A DNA stretch of 64,000 nucleotides from Pseudomonas anuradhapurensis (GCF_014269225.2 NZ_CP077097.1:5095001-5159000), one strand, 5' to 3'. Counted from the stretch's first letter, positions 1-10,398 are shown. Notes: generated by a model not told the origin, from the letters alone. Program-made: numbers and translations.

Positions 1-479
1 AGCAGCAGGGAGGGCGCCGGTGCCAGCGCACGGGCCAGGGCCACACGCTGTTGCTGCCCACCGGAGAGCTGGCCAGGGTACTTTTTCTCGCTACCGACCA
101 GGCCTACCAGTTCGAGCATGTCGGCCACCCGCTGGCGGGCCTGATCGCGGCCGCTGCCGGCCAGCCCGTAGGCGATGTTGGCTTCGACGCTCAGGTTGGG
201 GAACAACGCGTAGGACTGGAACAGGATGCCGTAGTCCCGGGCCTGGGGTGGCAGCGCGGAGACATCGCGCTCGCCGATGAACAGCGTGCCGCTGTCCTGG
301 TGCTCCAGGCCGGCGATGCAGCGCAGCAGGGTGGTCTTGCCGCAGCCGGACGGGCCCAGCAGGCACACCAGCTCGCCGGCGTTGATGTCCAGCGAGACAT
401 CGTTGAGCGCGGTGAAGGCACCGAAGCGCTTGTGGATGTTGCGCACTTTCATCGGTGCGCCGGAGGTGGTGGGGTTCAT
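1..479 (-). CDS. ABC transporter ATP-binding protein, N-terminal part (2-aminoethylphosphonate type)
   Basis: This is the cytoplasmic ATPase of a binding-protein-dependent importer. Only the first 159 residues are present and the frame runs off the left edge. Walker [10 protein letters not shown] lies at residues 42-50, the Q-loop FQSYALFP at 87-94 and the signature LSGGQQQR at 138-145. The overall pattern resembles the putative 2-aminoethylphosphonate (PhnT-type) ATPases. The LysR gene just upstream on the same strand resembles regulators linked to phosphonate use, which supports that substrate without proving it. An alternative start is ATG at 452 (residue 10). Spermidine or iron importers share these motifs, so the substrate is an inference. 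Confidence 0.8.
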   Translation of the reverse strand, partial: MNPTTSGAPMKVRNIHKRFGAFTALNDVSLDINAGELVCLLGPSGCGKTTLLRCIAGLEHQDSGTLFIGERDVSALPPQARDYGILFQSYALFPNLSVEANIAYGLAGSGRDQARQRVADMLELVGLVGSEKKYPGQLSGGQQQRVALARALAPAPSLL

Positions 480-578
480 GGCAGGGCCTCATCGAAGAGA
501 TGGGGCCATGCTAGGAAGGCTATGCGAAGGTTGTGTGGCTTCAGGGCAAAAGCCGGCAATAGTGGTATAGGCAGATTT

Positions 579-697
579 TGTAGGAGCGGCCTTGTGTCGC
601 GAAAGGGCTGCGAAGCAGCCCCAGCAGTTTTTTGCGGTGAAACTGAAATCCCGGGGCTGCTTCGCAGCCCTTTCGTGACACAAGGCCGCTCCTACAG
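579..697. repeat. Inverted pair of family-A intergenic repeats
   Basis: Two copies of the element beginning TGTAGGAGCGGCCTTGTGTC face each other, at 579-622 and, inverted, at 652-697. The inner parts (GGGCTGCGAAGCAGCCCC and its inverted copy) are themselves palindromic. The pair sits in the gap between the ABC ATPase and the LysR gene. Family A recurs at least seven more times in this window. Confidence 0.85.
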
Positions 698-714
698 GCT
701 GTGCTGGTCTTGAA

Positions 715-1584
715 TCAGAAACGCGGACCCGCCACCTCTTGTGCCACCCCCAGGAAAGCGGCCGGCAACCTGGCCTGACGCCGCTCCTTCAGGCAATACA
801 AGTACTCGTGCATCACCGGCGCGTTTTCCAGTGCCAGCACCCGCAGTTCGCGGTTGTGCGGCACTTCGTGCCGGGCAATCACGCTGATGCCGATATTGCG
901 CAACACCGCCTCGCGGATCGATTCACGGCTGCCAATTTCCAGCAACGTGCCGGCCGTCACCCCGGCTTCCCGCATCATCTGCTCGGTCAGCTTGCGCGTG
1001 GTCGAGCCTTTCTCGCGCAGCAGCAGGCAATGCCCGGCCAGCGCCTCGATCGAAACCGCCTGGTGATGGGCCAACGGATGATTGCGGTGCACCGCTACCA
1101 CCAGCGGGTCGGTCCCCAGTACCCGCCGCACCAGCCGCGCATCCTCCACCAGCTGCGACGAAGCAGCGATATCCACCCGGTACTCCTCGAGCATCTCCAG
1201 CACCTGCTGCGAGTTGCCGATTTCTACCGCCACGTCCACTTGCGGCAGGCGTTCACGGTAGATCTTCACCAGGTCGAGAATGTAGTAAGGTGCCGTGGCC
1301 GCAATGCGCAAGCTGCCCTGGGCCTGGCCGCTGTTACGCAGTTCGAATTCGATGTCGGCCTCCTGCTGCAGCAGCGCCTTGACCATCGGCAGCAGGCGCC
1401 CGCCCTCTTCGCTCAGCACCAGGCGCCGTCCGCCGCGGTAGAACAACTCCACCGCGTACTGGCTTTCCAGGTTACGAATCTGCGTAGTCACCGTGGGCTG
1501 GCTGAGCCCGAGCTTCTTCGCCGCCAGGGTGATGCTGCCCAGGCGGGCCACCATGTAGAAGGCTTTGAGCTCCGAACTCAGCAT
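715..1584 (-). CDS. LysR-family transcriptional regulator (phosphonate-associated type)
   Basis: A 289-residue LysR-type regulator with an N-terminal winged helix-turn-helix (LGSITLAAKKLGLSQPTVT at about residues 15-33) and a periplasmic-binding-protein-like effector domain. The length is normal for the family. ATG at 1584 is chosen because AAGAGGAC lies just upstream; the longer open frame runs into cadA and reads there as cysteine- and tryptophan-rich nonsense. It lies upstream of, and in the same direction as, the 2-aminoethylphosphonate-type ATPase, so it probably controls that transport operon. The effector cannot be read from sequence. It is separated from cadA by only 10 bases. Confidence 0.88.
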   Translation of the reverse strand: MLSSELKAFYMVARLGSITLAAKKLGLSQPTVTTQIRNLESQYAVELFYRGGRRLVLSEEGGRLLPMVKALLQQEADIEFELRNSGQAQGSLRIAATAPYYILDLVKIYRERLPQVDVAVEIGNSQQVLEMLEEYRVDIAASSQLVEDARLVRRVLGTDPLVVAVHRNHPLAHHQAVSIEALAGHCLLLREKGSTTRKLTEQMMREAGVTAGTLLEIGSRESIREAVLRNIGISVIARHEVPHNRELRVLALENAPVMHEYLYCLKERRQARLPAAFLGVAQEVAGPRF

Positions 1585-1594
1585 GCACGTCCTC

Positions 1595-3808
1595 TTATTT
1601 GCGCAACAGGCGCAAGCCGTTGAACACCACCAGCAGGCTGACGCCCATGTCGGCGAACACTGCCATCCACATGGTGGCCATGCCAGCAAAGGTGATCGCC
1701 AGGAATACTGCCTTGATTCCCAACGCCAGAACGATGTTCTGCATGAGGATCGCCGCACTTTGCCGCGACAGCCTGACGAAGGCCGGGATTTTCCGCAAGT
1801 CGTCGTCCATCAACGCAACATCGGCAGTTTCGATGGCGGTGTCGGTACCGGCCGCCGCCATGGCAAAACCGATCTCGGCACGGGCCAGCGCCGGCGCATC
1901 GTTGATGCCGTCCCCGACCATGCCCACCCGGTGGCCCTGGGCGTACAACGTTTCGATGCTCTGCAGCTTGTCGCCGGGCAGCAGGTTGCCTTCGGCGCGG
2001 TCGATGCCGACCACGGCAGCGATGGCCTGGGCGGTATGCGGATTGTCCCCGGTCAACATGACCGTCTTGATGCCCAATTCATGCAGCTCGGCGATGGCCT
2101 GGCGGCTGCTGTCCTTGACTGTGTCGGCCACGGCGAACAAGGCCAGCGGGCCGGAGCGGTCGAGCAGCAGCACCACCGTCTTGCCCTGACGCTCCAGCGC
2201 ATCCAGCTGGGCCTCCAGTTGCGGCGAGCACAACCCCAACTCCTCGACCAGGCGGTGGTTACCCAGGTGGTAGACCTCGCCGGCGATGGTACCCCGCACG
2301 CCACGGCCGGCCAGGGCCGCGAAATCTTCGACCTCGGCCAGGGCCAGGCCTTTCTGCCTGCCGAACTGCGCGATGGCGCGCGACACCGGGTGGTCCGAAC
2401 GCACGCCCAGGCTTGCGGCCAGGGCCTGGGCGCGGCCTTCGAACAGCGGCTCCAGTACCTTGGCATCAGTCTGCACGGGCTTGCCATGGGTGATGGTGCC
2501 GGTCTTGTCCAGCGCCAGGAAGTCCAGATGGCGGCCGCCCTCCAGGTACACACCGCCCTTGATCAGGATACCTTTGCGTGCGGCGGCGGCCAGGCCGCTG
2601 ACAATGGTCACCGGGGTTGAAATCACCAAGGCACACGGGCAGGCCACCACCAGCAGCACCAGGGCGCGATAGACCCAGTCGGACCAGCCGCCCGCCAGGA
2701 ACAGCGGCGGTATTACCGCCACGGCCAATGCAATGGCGAACACCGCCGGGGTGTAGATGCGCGAGAAGCGGTCGACGAAGCGCTGGGTCGGCGCCCGCGC
2801 ACCCTGGGCTTCCTCGACCGCCTTGATGATCCGCGCCAGGGTCGATTGCCCGGCAGCGGCGGTGACGCGAAACTCCAGCGCCCCCGCCTGGTTGATGGTG
2901 CCGGCAAACAGCTTGTCGCCAACCGCCTTTTCCACCGGCAGGCTTTCGCCGGTGATCGGCGCCTGATCGACGCTGGACTGCCCACTTGTCACTTCGCCAT
3001 CCAAGCCGATGCGCTCGCCGGGGCGTACCCGCACCAAGGCACCGATGGCCACCTCGCGCACCTCCGTTTCGTGCCATTGGCCATCGGCCTGGCGCACGGT
3101 GGCCATGTCCGGGGCGAGCTGCATCAGGCCGCCGATGGCGTTGCGTGCCCGGTCCAATGAGCGGGCTTCGATCAGTTCGGCGACGGTGAACAGCACCATC
3201 ACCATGGCGGCTTCCGGCCACTGGCCGATCAGCACGGCGCCGGTCACGGCAATGCTCATCAACGCGTTGATATTGAGGTTGCGGTTCTTGAGGGCGATCC
3301 AGCCCTTCTTGTAGGTACCCAGGCCACAGCCCAGGATTGCCGCCAGCGCCAATGCCGCCACCACCCATTCTGGTGCCAGCGCCCAGAAGTGCACGATTTC
3401 GGCGGCGAGCGCGGCAACGCCCGACAGTGCCAGCGGCCACCAGCGAGCCTTGGCCGATTGAGGCGCGCGGCGGGTGCCTTCATCTGCGCTGCCAAGCGGT
3501 TCGGCTTTCATGCCCAGGCTGTCGATCGCCTGTTCGATTTCAGCCGTGCCGTCCAAGGTGTGACGTACGCCGAGTACGCGGTTCAGGAGGTTGAATTCCA
3601 GCTGTTCGATACCCGCCAGCTTGCCCAGTTTGTCCTGGATCAGCGTTTGCTCGGTCGGGCAGTCCATGGCCTCGATGCGGAAGCGGCTGAGCTGGGCGTG
3701 GCTGCTGGCCTTTCCGCTCACCTGTACCTTGGCGGGCGCAGCGGAGGCGTCACAGCAGCTGTGGGCGTGGTGGTGATGCTTATGTTCGTGGCTGACAGAC
3801 TGGTTCAT
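1595..3808 (-). CDS. cadA: Cd2+/Zn2+/Pb2+-exporting P1B-type ATPase CadA
   Basis: A 737-residue inner-membrane heavy-metal efflux ATPase. The N-terminus is a His/Cys-rich metal-binding tail ([13 protein letters not shown], residues 7-19), followed by one HMA-like domain with MDCPTEQ (48-54). TGES is at 286-289, the transmembrane metal-site CPC at 390-392 and the phosphorylation motif DKTGT at 434-438; GDGINDAP follows near the C-terminus. CPC marks the Cd/Zn/Pb group rather than a purely copper pump. ATG at 3808 has AAGGAC upstream. It is transcribed divergently from cadR across a MerR-type operator, so metal-induced control by CadR is expected. Confidence 0.96.
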   Translation of the reverse strand: MNQSVSHEHKHHHHAHSCCDASAAPAKVQVSGKASSHAQLSRFRIEAMDCPTEQTLIQDKLGKLAGIEQLEFNLLNRVLGVRHTLDGTAEIEQAIDSLGMKAEPLGSADEGTRRAPQSAKARWWPLALSGVAALAAEIVHFWALAPEWVVAALALAAILGCGLGTYKKGWIALKNRNLNINALMSIAVTGAVLIGQWPEAAMVMVLFTVAELIEARSLDRARNAIGGLMQLAPDMATVRQADGQWHETEVREVAIGALVRVRPGERIGLDGEVTSGQSSVDQAPITGESLPVEKAVGDKLFAGTINQAGALEFRVTAAAGQSTLARIIKAVEEAQGARAPTQRFVDRFSRIYTPAVFAIALAVAVIPPLFLAGGWSDWVYRALVLLVVACPCALVISTPVTIVSGLAAAARKGILIKGGVYLEGGRHLDFLALDKTGTITHGKPVQTDAKVLEPLFEGRAQALAASLGVRSDHPVSRAIAQFGRQKGLALAEVEDFAALAGRGVRGTIAGEVYHLGNHRLVEELGLCSPQLEAQLDALERQGKTVVLLLDRSGPLALFAVADTVKDSSRQAIAELHELGIKTVMLTGDNPHTAQAIAAVVGIDRAEGNLLPGDKLQSIETLYAQGHRVGMVGDGINDAPALARAEIGFAMAAAGTDTAIETADVALMDDDLRKIPAFVRLSRQSAAILMQNIVLALGIKAVFLAITFAGMATMWMAVFADMGVSLLVVFNGLRLLRK

Positions 3809-3838
3809 GAGTGCGTCCTTGATTTGCGCCTGTTGCCA

Positions 3839-3869
3839 AGTGAACACCCTGTAGCCACTATAGGGTCAA
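3839..3869 (-). promoter_or_regulatory. CadR-type operator within the cadA promoter
   Basis: The dyad ACCCTGTAGCCACTATAGGGT spans 3846-3866, between cadA and cadR. Read toward cadA, TTGACC (3869-3864) is followed after 19 bases by TTCACT (3844-3839). The dyad thus fills an over-long spacer, the arrangement MerR-family activators correct by twisting DNA. The -10 assignment is a weak match and is inferred. Confidence 0.8.
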
Positions 3870-3891
3870 GCCACTTGCTGGAGATTTGCTG

Positions 3892-4335
3892 ATGAAGATC
3901 GGAGAACTGGCCAAGGCCACCGATTGCGCCGTGGAAACCATCCGTTACTACGAGCGCGAACAGCTGCTGCCCGAGCCGGCACGCACAGAGGGCAACTATC
4001 GGCTGTACACCCAGGCCCACGTCGAGCGGCTGACCTTCATCCGCAACTGCCGCACCCTGGACATGACCCTTGACGAAATCCGCAGCCTGCTCCGCCTGCG
4101 CGACAGCCCGGAGGGTTCTTGCGGCAGCGTCAATGCGCTGATCGACGAGCATATCGAGCATGTGCAGGCACGCATCGATGGGTTGGTGGCGCTGCAGGAA
4201 CAGCTTGTGGAGCTACGGCGGCGCTGCAATGCACAGGGGGCTGAGTGCGCGATCTTGCAGCAACTGGAAACGAACGGGGCGGTATCGGTGCCGGATACCG
4301 AGCATTCGCATGTGGGGCGCAGCCACGGGCATTGA
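3892..4335 (+). CDS. cadR: MerR-family cadmium-responsive regulator CadR
   Basis: A 147-residue MerR-family regulator: an N-terminal helix-turn-helix (MKIGELAKATDCAVETIRYY), a long dimerisation helix, then the metal loop. Cys77, Cys112 and Cys119, the metal ligands established for CadR, are all present. The C-terminal His-rich tail (HSHVGRSHGH) is also a CadR hallmark. ATG at 3892 has GGAG about nine bases upstream. It is divergent from cadA and overlies the shared operator region, so it should control both cadA and itself. Confidence 0.95.
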   Translation: MKIGELAKATDCAVETIRYYEREQLLPEPARTEGNYRLYTQAHVERLTFIRNCRTLDMTLDEIRSLLRLRDSPEGSCGSVNALIDEHIEHVQARIDGLVALQEQLVELRRRCNAQGAECAILQQLETNGAVSVPDTEHSHVGRSHGH

Positions 4336-4346
4336 GCCCAAAAAGC

Positions 4347-4428
4347 TTCGCGGGCACGCCCGCTCCCACAGGGACCGCGCCGCACCTGAAGGCTGCGCTG
4401 AACCTGTGGGAGCGGGCGTGCCCGCGAA
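4347..4428. repeat. Inverted pair of family-B REP elements
   Basis: TTCGCGGGCACGCCCGCTCC at 4347 onward and its inverted copy ending at 4428 are separated by about 30 bases. Each arm contains the short palindrome GCGGGCACGCCCGC. The pair lies between the convergent 3' ends of cadR and thyA, where it may also act as a transcription or RNA-decay barrier. Confidence 0.85.
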
Positions 4429-4455
4429 TAGGCCAGTTCAGGCAATAGCGATCAG

Positions 4456-5427
4456 TCAGACCGCCATTGGCGCCGTCATCGGCGCATGGTGCTCATACCC
4501 TTCCAGCCAGAAATCACTTGGCTCGATCTTCTCCAGCCACTCCGGCTCGTACTTGCCAGTCTCGGCAAACGCCGGCACGCGGTCGCTGATCACCAGCTTC
4601 GGCGCTTCCAGCGGCTCGCGCTTGAGCTGTTCGTTGAGCATGTCCAGGTGGTTTTCATACACATGGGCATCGCCGATGAAGTAGGTGAACCACCGCGGGG
4701 TGTAGCCGGTAAGGCGGCCGAACAGCGACAACAGGGCCGCACCTTCGGTGAGGTTGAACGGTGTACCCAGGCCCAGGTCGTTGGAGCGGATGTACAGGGT
4801 CAGGGAAATTTCCTTCGTCTCTACATTCGGGTGGAACTGGTACAACAGGTGGCACGGCGGCAGCGCCATTTCGTCCAGCTGCGCGCAGTTCCAGCCGTGG
4901 AACAGGATACGCCGGCTGCCCGGGTCGTTGGCGATGGTGTCCAGGCACTGACGCACCTGGTCGATGGCCTTGTACAGGATGACAAAGGCGACCCCGTCCT
5001 CCTCGTCCTGGGCAATGCGGCGGAAGCCTGCCCGCTCGGCCATCTCGATGGCCTCCGGGTTGCTCAGCGGGATGCGCTTGTAGCCCGGCCACTGGCGCCA
5101 CTGCACGCCGTAGATCTCGCCCAGGTCGTCCTGGCCCTGGCGGAACGGGTTGGCCAGCCACTGGGCGTTTTCGTTGGCATTCTGGTCCCACACCTTGCAG
5201 CCCAGTTCGCGGAATTCACCGGCGTTTTTCACACCGCGCAGGAAACCGACCATTTCGCCGATCGCCGACTTGAACGCCAACTTGCGCGTGGTGATGGCCG
5301 GGAAGCCCTTCTGCAAGTCGAAACGCAGCATGGCGCCCGGCAGGCTGATGGTGCGGATGCCGGTGCGGTTGCCCTGCAGCGTGCCGTTTTCGATGACGTC
5401 GCGGACCAGGTCCAGATACTGTTTCAT
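4456..5427 (-). CDS. thyA: Thymidylate synthase
   Basis: Cytosolic enzyme methylating dUMP to dTMP with methylene-tetrahydrofolate. It has 323 residues, longer than the 264 of E. coli because of an insertion after about residue 110. The catalytic cysteine is Cys192 in [10 protein letters not shown], and the folate/dUMP-binding signature around [10 protein letters not shown] is intact. The start at 5427 gives [15 protein letters not shown], the normal N-terminus. It is the last gene of a run with lgt and a TauE-type exporter on the same strand; lgt ends 51 bases upstream. The lgt-thyA pairing is common in proteobacteria. Confidence 0.97.
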   Translation of the reverse strand: MKQYLDLVRDVIENGTLQGNRTGIRTISLPGAMLRFDLQKGFPAITTRKLAFKSAIGEMVGFLRGVKNAGEFRELGCKVWDQNANENAQWLANPFRQGQDDLGEIYGVQWRQWPGYKRIPLSNPEAIEMAERAGFRRIAQDEEDGVAFVILYKAIDQVRQCLDTIANDPGSRRILFHGWNCAQLDEMALPPCHLLYQFHPNVETKEISLTLYIRSNDLGLGTPFNLTEGAALLSLFGRLTGYTPRWFTYFIGDAHVYENHLDMLNEQLKREPLEAPKLVISDRVPAFAETGKYEPEWLEKIEPSDFWLEGYEHHAPMTAPMAV

Positions 5428-5478
5428 GGCTTACCTGTAGCAAGAACGGCAGGAGGATCGCCCCTGCCGTGGGATTAA

Positions 5479-6285
5479 TCAGGCGGGTTTCGCCGTGGGC
5501 TTGCGATTATAAGCCCACCAGATCAGGCCGAGGCCAGCCAGGATCATCGGCACGCACAGAATCTGACCCATGGTCAGCCAGCCCCAGGCCAGGTAGCCGA
5601 GCTGGGCATCTGGTACGCGGACGAATTCGACGATGAAGCGGAAGATGCCGTAGAACAACGCGAACATGCCCGACACCGCCATGGTTGGCCGCGGCTTGCG
5701 CGAGAACAGCCAGAGGATGACGAACAGCGCCACGCCCTCGAGGGCGAACTGGTACAGCTGCGACGGGTGCCGTGGCAGCTGCGCCGGGTCGCTGAACGGC
5801 GGGAAGATCATCGCCCACGGTACATCGGTCGGCTTGCCCCACAGCTCGGCGTTGATGAAGTTGCCGATGCGCCCGGCGCCCAGGCCGATCGGCACCAGCG
5901 GGGCAACGAAGTCCATCAGCTCGAAGAACGACTTGTTGTTGCGCTTGCCGAACCACAGGGCCGCCAGCATCACGCCGATGAAGCCGCCGTGGAACGACAT
6001 GCCGCCTTTCCAGACCTCGAAGATCAGCGTCGGGTTGGCCAGGTAGGCGTGCAGATCGTAGAACAGCACGTAGCCCAGCCGGCCACCGACGATCACCCCC
6101 ATCGACAGCCAGAACACCAGGTCGGAGAGCTTTTCGCGTGTCCAGGTGGGGTCGAAGCGGTTCAGCCGGCGCGAGGCGAGCAGCCAGGCACCCCCTATGC
6201 CGACCAGGTACATCAGGCCGTACCAATGGATTTTCAGCGGCCCGATGGCTACGGCCACGGGATCTATCTGCGGGTAAGGCAGCAT
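5479..6285 (-). CDS. lgt: Prolipoprotein diacylglyceryl transferase
   Basis: An inner-membrane enzyme of 268 residues that transfers diacylglycerol from phosphatidylglycerol to the lipobox cysteine of prolipoproteins. Several hydrophobic segments are visible, with the Lgt signature [13 protein letters not shown] in the middle and the conserved [12 protein letters not shown] stretch before it. The start at 6285 gives [20 protein letters not shown], the standard N-terminus. The upstream TauE-type gene ends 16 bases away and thyA follows, suggesting one transcript. Confidence 0.97.
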   Translation of the reverse strand: MLPYPQIDPVAVAIGPLKIHWYGLMYLVGIGGAWLLASRRLNRFDPTWTREKLSDLVFWLSMGVIVGGRLGYVLFYDLHAYLANPTLIFEVWKGGMSFHGGFIGVMLAALWFGKRNNKSFFELMDFVAPLVPIGLGAGRIGNFINAELWGKPTDVPWAMIFPPFSDPAQLPRHPSQLYQFALEGVALFVILWLFSRKPRPTMAVSGMFALFYGIFRFIVEFVRVPDAQLGYLAWGWLTMGQILCVPMILAGLGLIWWAYNRKPTAKPA

Positions 6286-6301
6286 GGAACTTCCTCTCGG
6301 T

Positions 6302-7084
6302 TCAAATCAGAAAGCTGAGCCCGACGCAGAACAGCAAGGCTGCGAACAGGCGCTTCAACAAACGTGGCGACAACTTGTGCGCCAGGCGCGCGCCGAAGCG
6401 GGCGAAAAACATGCTGGTCACGGCAATGCCGACCAGCGCCGGCAAGTACACGTAACCCAGGCTATGAGCCGGCAGGTGCGCCTCATTCCAGCCCAGCAGC
6501 ATGAAACTCAGGGCACTGGCCACGGCAATCGGCAGGCCGCAGGCCGAGGACGTAGCCACCGCCTGCTGCATGGGCAGGCTGCGCCAGGTCAGGAACGGCA
6601 CGGTCAGCGAACCACCGCCAATGCCGAAAATGGCCGAGGCCCAGCCGATCACCCCACCGGCACCGACCAGCGCGGGTTTGCCGGGGATGCCACGGCTGGC
6701 CTTGGGCTTGAGGTCCAGGGCCATCTGGGCGGCGATGACCAGGGCGAACACGCCAATGATCTTCTGCAGCAGCGGCCCCTGGATCAGCGAGGCGGTCTTG
6801 GCGCCGATACCGGCGCCGATGAGGATGCCGAGGGTCATCCAGGCGAAGATCGGCCACTGCACCGCGCCTTTGCGATGGTGTTCGAGCACGGCGTTGATCG
6901 AGGTGAAGACGATGGTTGCCAGCGATGTGCCGACCGCCAGATGAGTCAGCACCGAGGCATCGAACCCCTGCAAGGTGAAGCTGAACACCAGCACCGGCAC
7001 GATGATGATGCCACCACCCACACCGAACAACCCGGCCAGCACACCGGCACAGGCGCCCAACACCAGATAGAGCACGAATTCCAT
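6302..7084 (-). CDS. TauE/SafE-family membrane exporter
   Basis: A 260-residue multi-spanning inner-membrane protein. Two internally similar glycine-rich halves are visible, [19 protein letters not shown] near the N-terminus and [18 protein letters not shown] in the middle, as in the TauE/SafE (sulfite/organosulfonate or other anion exporter) family. ATG at 7084 is preferred over the 7-codon-longer frame because GGGGGAAG lies directly upstream. It is first in the run with lgt and thyA. The substrate cannot be deduced from the neighbours. Confidence 0.9.
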   Translation of the reverse strand: MEFVLYLVLGACAGVLAGLFGVGGGIIIVPVLVFSFTLQGFDASVLTHLAVGTSLATIVFTSINAVLEHHRKGAVQWPIFAWMTLGILIGAGIGAKTASLIQGPLLQKIIGVFALVIAAQMALDLKPKASRGIPGKPALVGAGGVIGWASAIFGIGGGSLTVPFLTWRSLPMQQAVATSSACGLPIAVASALSFMLLGWNEAHLPAHSLGYVYLPALVGIAVTSMFFARFGARLAHKLSPRLLKRLFAALLFCVGLSFLI

Positions 7085-7214
7085 TCGTCTTCCCCCAAAA
7101 AACAATCCGGCATGGTAACGGAAGCCGGGCTCGGCGCTCTAGTGAAGTCTGTGTCAGGATGGATCAGCCCCACCGCTGTGGGTACAGTGGCAAAAACACA
7201 CAGAGGCTCGAACG

Positions 7215-7961
7215 ATGTGCCTGATCGTATTCGCCTGGCGACCAGGGCATGCCCTGCCATTGGTGGTGGCGGCCAACCGCGACGAGTTCTATGCTCGCCC
7301 TACCCAGGCCCTGGCAGCCTGGGAAGACGCACCAGGGGTGTATGCCGGGCGCGACCTGGAGGCCGGCGGAACCTGGTTGGGGGTGGGTCCGCAAGGGCGT
7401 TTCGCGGCGCTGACCAATATCCGCGACCCACGGCAACCGTTGGGTCCACGTTCACGCGGCGAGCTGGTAGCCGCCTACCTGCAGGGTGAGCTGGGGGTGG
7501 AGGCCTATCTGGATCAGGTGGCCAGCCGTAGTGATCAGTATTCGGGGTTCAACCTGTTGGTGGGCGATGGCCGACAGCTTGGCTACCTGCATGCGCGGGA
7601 GGCCGCACCGCGCTTGCTCGAGGCCGGGGTGTACGGGTTATCCAACGCCGGGCTGGATACGCCATGGCCGAAGCTGGTGAAGGCGCGCAGCGGGCTGCAG
7701 GGTTTGCTCGAGACGGCAGACCCGCAGCGGTTGCTGGCCTTGCTGGCCGATGCCGAACCTGCGCCGGAAGGCGAGTTGCCGGAGACCGGGGTGGGATTGG
7801 CGACCGAGAAACTGCTGTCGAGTGTGTTCATTGCCAGCCAGAACTATGGCACGCGGGCGAGTACCGTGCTGTTGGTAGATGATCAAGGCAGAAGGCGGCT
7901 GGTTGAGCGCAGTTTCGGGCCGTTTGGTGGGCACCTGGGGGAAGTTGATCTTATGGTTTGA
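7215..7961 (+). CDS. NRDE/TANGO2-family protein
   Basis: A 248-residue protein beginning MCLIVFAW and carrying AANRDEFYARP at about residues 18-28, the NRDE motif that names the family (eukaryotic TANGO2 relatives). The cysteine directly after the initiator Met is conserved in this family and suggests an N-terminal-nucleophile-like fold. Biochemical function is unsettled; heme or lipid handling has been proposed for TANGO2. It is divergent from the exporter-lgt-thyA run and convergent with ptsP across a repeat pair. Confidence 0.88.
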   Translation: MCLIVFAWRPGHALPLVVAANRDEFYARPTQALAAWEDAPGVYAGRDLEAGGTWLGVGPQGRFAALTNIRDPRQPLGPRSRGELVAAYLQGELGVEAYLDQVASRSDQYSGFNLLVGDGRQLGYLHAREAAPRLLEAGVYGLSNAGLDTPWPKLVKARSGLQGLLETADPQRLLALLADAEPAPEGELPETGVGLATEKLLSSVFIASQNYGTRASTVLLVDDQGRRRLVERSFGPFGGHLGEVDLMV

Positions 7962-7970
7962 GGGCCAAGG

Positions 7971-8092
7971 GGGCTGCTTTGCAGCCCTTTCGCGACACGA
8001 GGCCGCTCCTACAGGGGATCGCCTATCCCTGAGCAATTGCATTCTCTGTAGGAGCGGACTCGTGTCGCGAAAGGGCCGCCAAGCGGCCCCGG
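7971..8092. repeat. Inverted pair of family-A repeats
   Basis: An inverted family-A copy (GGGCTGCTTTGCAGCCCTTTCGCGACACGAGG... to about 8014) faces a direct copy from about 8046 to 8092. It lies between the convergent NRDE-protein gene and ptsP; the right copy ends five bases before the ptsP stop codon. Confidence 0.85.
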
Positions 8093-8096
8093 CACT

Positions 8097-10376
8097 TCAC
8101 AGGGTCTTATTGGCCTCTGGCCCGATCATCCGTGCCAGCCCCAGGTTCTTCAGGGCCAGCTGCAGCGAGCTGTGGATAACCTGCGGGTTGTCATGGCTCA
8201 GGGCTTCCACCAACAGCTCCTTGGCCTTGCTCAGGTTCACCTGGCGCAACATCCATTTCACCTTCGGCAGGTTGGTGGCGTTCATCGACAGGCTGTCGAA
8301 GCCCATTGCCATCAACAGGATCGCCGCCGCCGGGTCACCGGCCATCTCGCCACAGATGCTCACCGGCTTGCCTTCGCCGTGGGCGTCGCGCACCACCGTG
8401 TTGAGCGCCTGCAACACCGCTGGGTGCAGGTAGTCATACAGATCGGCCACACGCGGGTTGTTGCGGTCTACGGCCAGCAGGTACTGGGTCAGGTCGTTGG
8501 AACCGACCGAGAGGAAGTCCACCTGCCGCGCCAGCTCCTTGGTCTGGTACACCGCCGCAGGAATTTCGACCATCACGCCCACCGGCGGCATTGGCACATC
8601 GGTCCCTTCGTCGCGCACTTCGCCCCAGGCGCGGTGGATCAGGTGCAGGGCCTCTTCCAGCTCATGGATGCCGGAAATCATCGGCAGCAGGATACGCAGG
8701 TTGTTCAGGCCCTCGCTGGCCTTGAGCATGGCGCGGGTCTGCACCAGGAAGATTTCCGGGTGGTCGAGGGTGACGCGGATACCGCGCCAGCCGAGGAACG
8801 GGTTTTCTTCCTTGATCGGGAAGTACGACAGCGATTTGTCGCCGCCGATGTCGAGGGTGCGCATGGTCACCGGCAGCGGGTGGAATGCCGCCAGCTGCTC
8901 GCGGTAGATGGCCAGCTGCTCCTTCTCGCTGGGGAAGCGCTGGTTGATCATGAACGGCACTTCGGTGCGGTACAGGCCCACCCCTTCGGCACCGCGCTGC
9001 TGGGCACGGGCCACGTCGGCGAGCAGGCCGGTGTTGACCCACAGCGGCATGCGATGGCCATCCGGGGTAACGCACGGCAGTTCGCGCAGGGCATCAAGGC
9101 CGCGGGCCAGCTGGCGTTCCTCTTCGACCACATCGCTGTACTGTTTGCGCAGCACTTCGCTGGGGTTGGTGAACACCTCGCCCTTGTAGCCGTCGACAAT
9201 CATCTCGATGCCGTCGACCTTGGAATAGGGCAGGTCGACCAGGCCCATCACCGTGGGGATGCCCATGGCACGGGCCAGGATGGCGACGTGGGAGTTGCCC
9301 GAGCCCAGCACCGAGACCAGGCCGACCAGCTTGCCTTCCGGCACTTCGCCGAGCATCGCCGGGGTCAGCTCTTCACTGACCAGGATGGTGTTGTCGGCAT
9401 ACACCAGGGACTGCGAGCGGGCCTCCTGCAGGTAGGCCAGCAGGCGCCGGCCGAGGTCCTTGACGTCGGAGGCGCGCTCACGCAGGTAATCATCGTCCAT
9501 CAGCTCGAAGCGGTTGACGTGCTCGCCCACCACCTGGCGCAAGGCGCCCTGGGCCCACTGGCCGGTCTTGATGACTTCGGTCACCTCACCGCCCAGGGCC
9601 GCGTCCTCGAGCATCATCAGGTACACATCGAACAACGCGCGTTCTTCCGGGCGCAGCTGGGTAGCCAGCTTGGCGGACAGCTTGCGCATGTCGTCGCGCA
9701 CGCCTTCGAGGGCGTTCTGGAACAGGCTCAGTTCGGCGTCGATGTCATCGACGGTCTTGTCCGGCACCACCTCCAGGTCGGCCGGCGGCAGCATCACCAC
9801 CGCGCGCCCCACGGCGGCCCCAGGCGAGCCCGGCACACCGACGAAGCGCGCTTCCTGGATGCCCTTGCCCTGACGGCCGAGGCCGCGGATCGAGCCGGTC
9901 GCCTCGGCGTGGGCGATGACCCCGGCCAGCTGGGCGCTCATGGTGACCAGGAAGGCTTCTTCGCCCTCGTCGAACTGGCGACGCTCCTTTTGCTGGATGA
10001 CCAGTACCCCGACCACGCGGCGGTGGTGGATGATCGGCGCACCGAGGAAGGAGGCGAATTTCTCTTCGCCGGTTTCGGCAAAATAGCGGTAACGCGGGTG
10101 ATCGGCGGCGTTTTCCAGGTTCAGCGGCTCTTCCCGGGTACCGACCAGGCCAACCAGGCCCTCGTTGGGGGCCATGCTGACCTTGCCGATGGAGCGCTTG
10201 TTCAGGCCTTCGGTGGCCATCAGCACGAAGCGGTTGGTTTCCGGGTCGAGCAGGTAGACCGAGCAGACCTGGCTGCCCATGGCCTCCTTGACACGCAAGA
10301 CAATGATCCCCAACGCCGACTTGAGATCTTTGGCGGAGTTTACTTCCTGGACGATCTTGCGCAGCGTATTGAGCAT
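8097..10376 (-). CDS. ptsP: Phosphoenolpyruvate-protein phosphotransferase PtsP (EI-Ntr)
   Basis: A cytoplasmic 759-residue enzyme I of the nitrogen phosphotransfer system, which phosphorylates NPr/PtsO from PEP. An N-terminal GAF domain (about 1-160) precedes the EI phosphohistidine domain, with the active histidine at His363 in GSGNSHVAILARAMGIP. The PEP-binding TIM barrel follows, with CGEMAGDP near the C-terminus. rppH lies 22 bases upstream on the same strand, the usual rppH-ptsP pairing. The start at 10376 gives MLNTLRKIVQEVNSAKDL, the expected GAF-domain N-terminus. Confidence 0.97.
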   Translation of the reverse strand: MLNTLRKIVQEVNSAKDLKSALGIIVLRVKEAMGSQVCSVYLLDPETNRFVLMATEGLNKRSIGKVSMAPNEGLVGLVGTREEPLNLENAADHPRYRYFAETGEEKFASFLGAPIIHHRRVVGVLVIQQKERRQFDEGEEAFLVTMSAQLAGVIAHAEATGSIRGLGRQGKGIQEARFVGVPGSPGAAVGRAVVMLPPADLEVVPDKTVDDIDAELSLFQNALEGVRDDMRKLSAKLATQLRPEERALFDVYLMMLEDAALGGEVTEVIKTGQWAQGALRQVVGEHVNRFELMDDDYLRERASDVKDLGRRLLAYLQEARSQSLVYADNTILVSEELTPAMLGEVPEGKLVGLVSVLGSGNSHVAILARAMGIPTVMGLVDLPYSKVDGIEMIVDGYKGEVFTNPSEVLRKQYSDVVEEERQLARGLDALRELPCVTPDGHRMPLWVNTGLLADVARAQQRGAEGVGLYRTEVPFMINQRFPSEKEQLAIYREQLAAFHPLPVTMRTLDIGGDKSLSYFPIKEENPFLGWRGIRVTLDHPEIFLVQTRAMLKASEGLNNLRILLPMISGIHELEEALHLIHRAWGEVRDEGTDVPMPPVGVMVEIPAAVYQTKELARQVDFLSVGSNDLTQYLLAVDRNNPRVADLYDYLHPAVLQALNTVVRDAHGEGKPVSICGEMAGDPAAAILLMAMGFDSLSMNATNLPKVKWMLRQVNLSKAKELLVEALSHDNPQVIHSSLQLALKNLGLARMIGPEANKTL

Positions 10377-10398
10377 GGCTCGGGGTCGAACTCCGTCG

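Noticed and set aside
1585..1758. N-terminal extension of the LysR regulator into cadA
   Set aside because: The extra 58 residues are Trp/Cys-rich shadow translation of cadA; ATG at 1584 has a ribosome site and gives the normal LysR length.
4486..5478. A 330-codon plus-strand frame over thyA
   Set aside because: It is the antisense shadow of a fully conserved thymidylate synthase and shows no recognisable domain.
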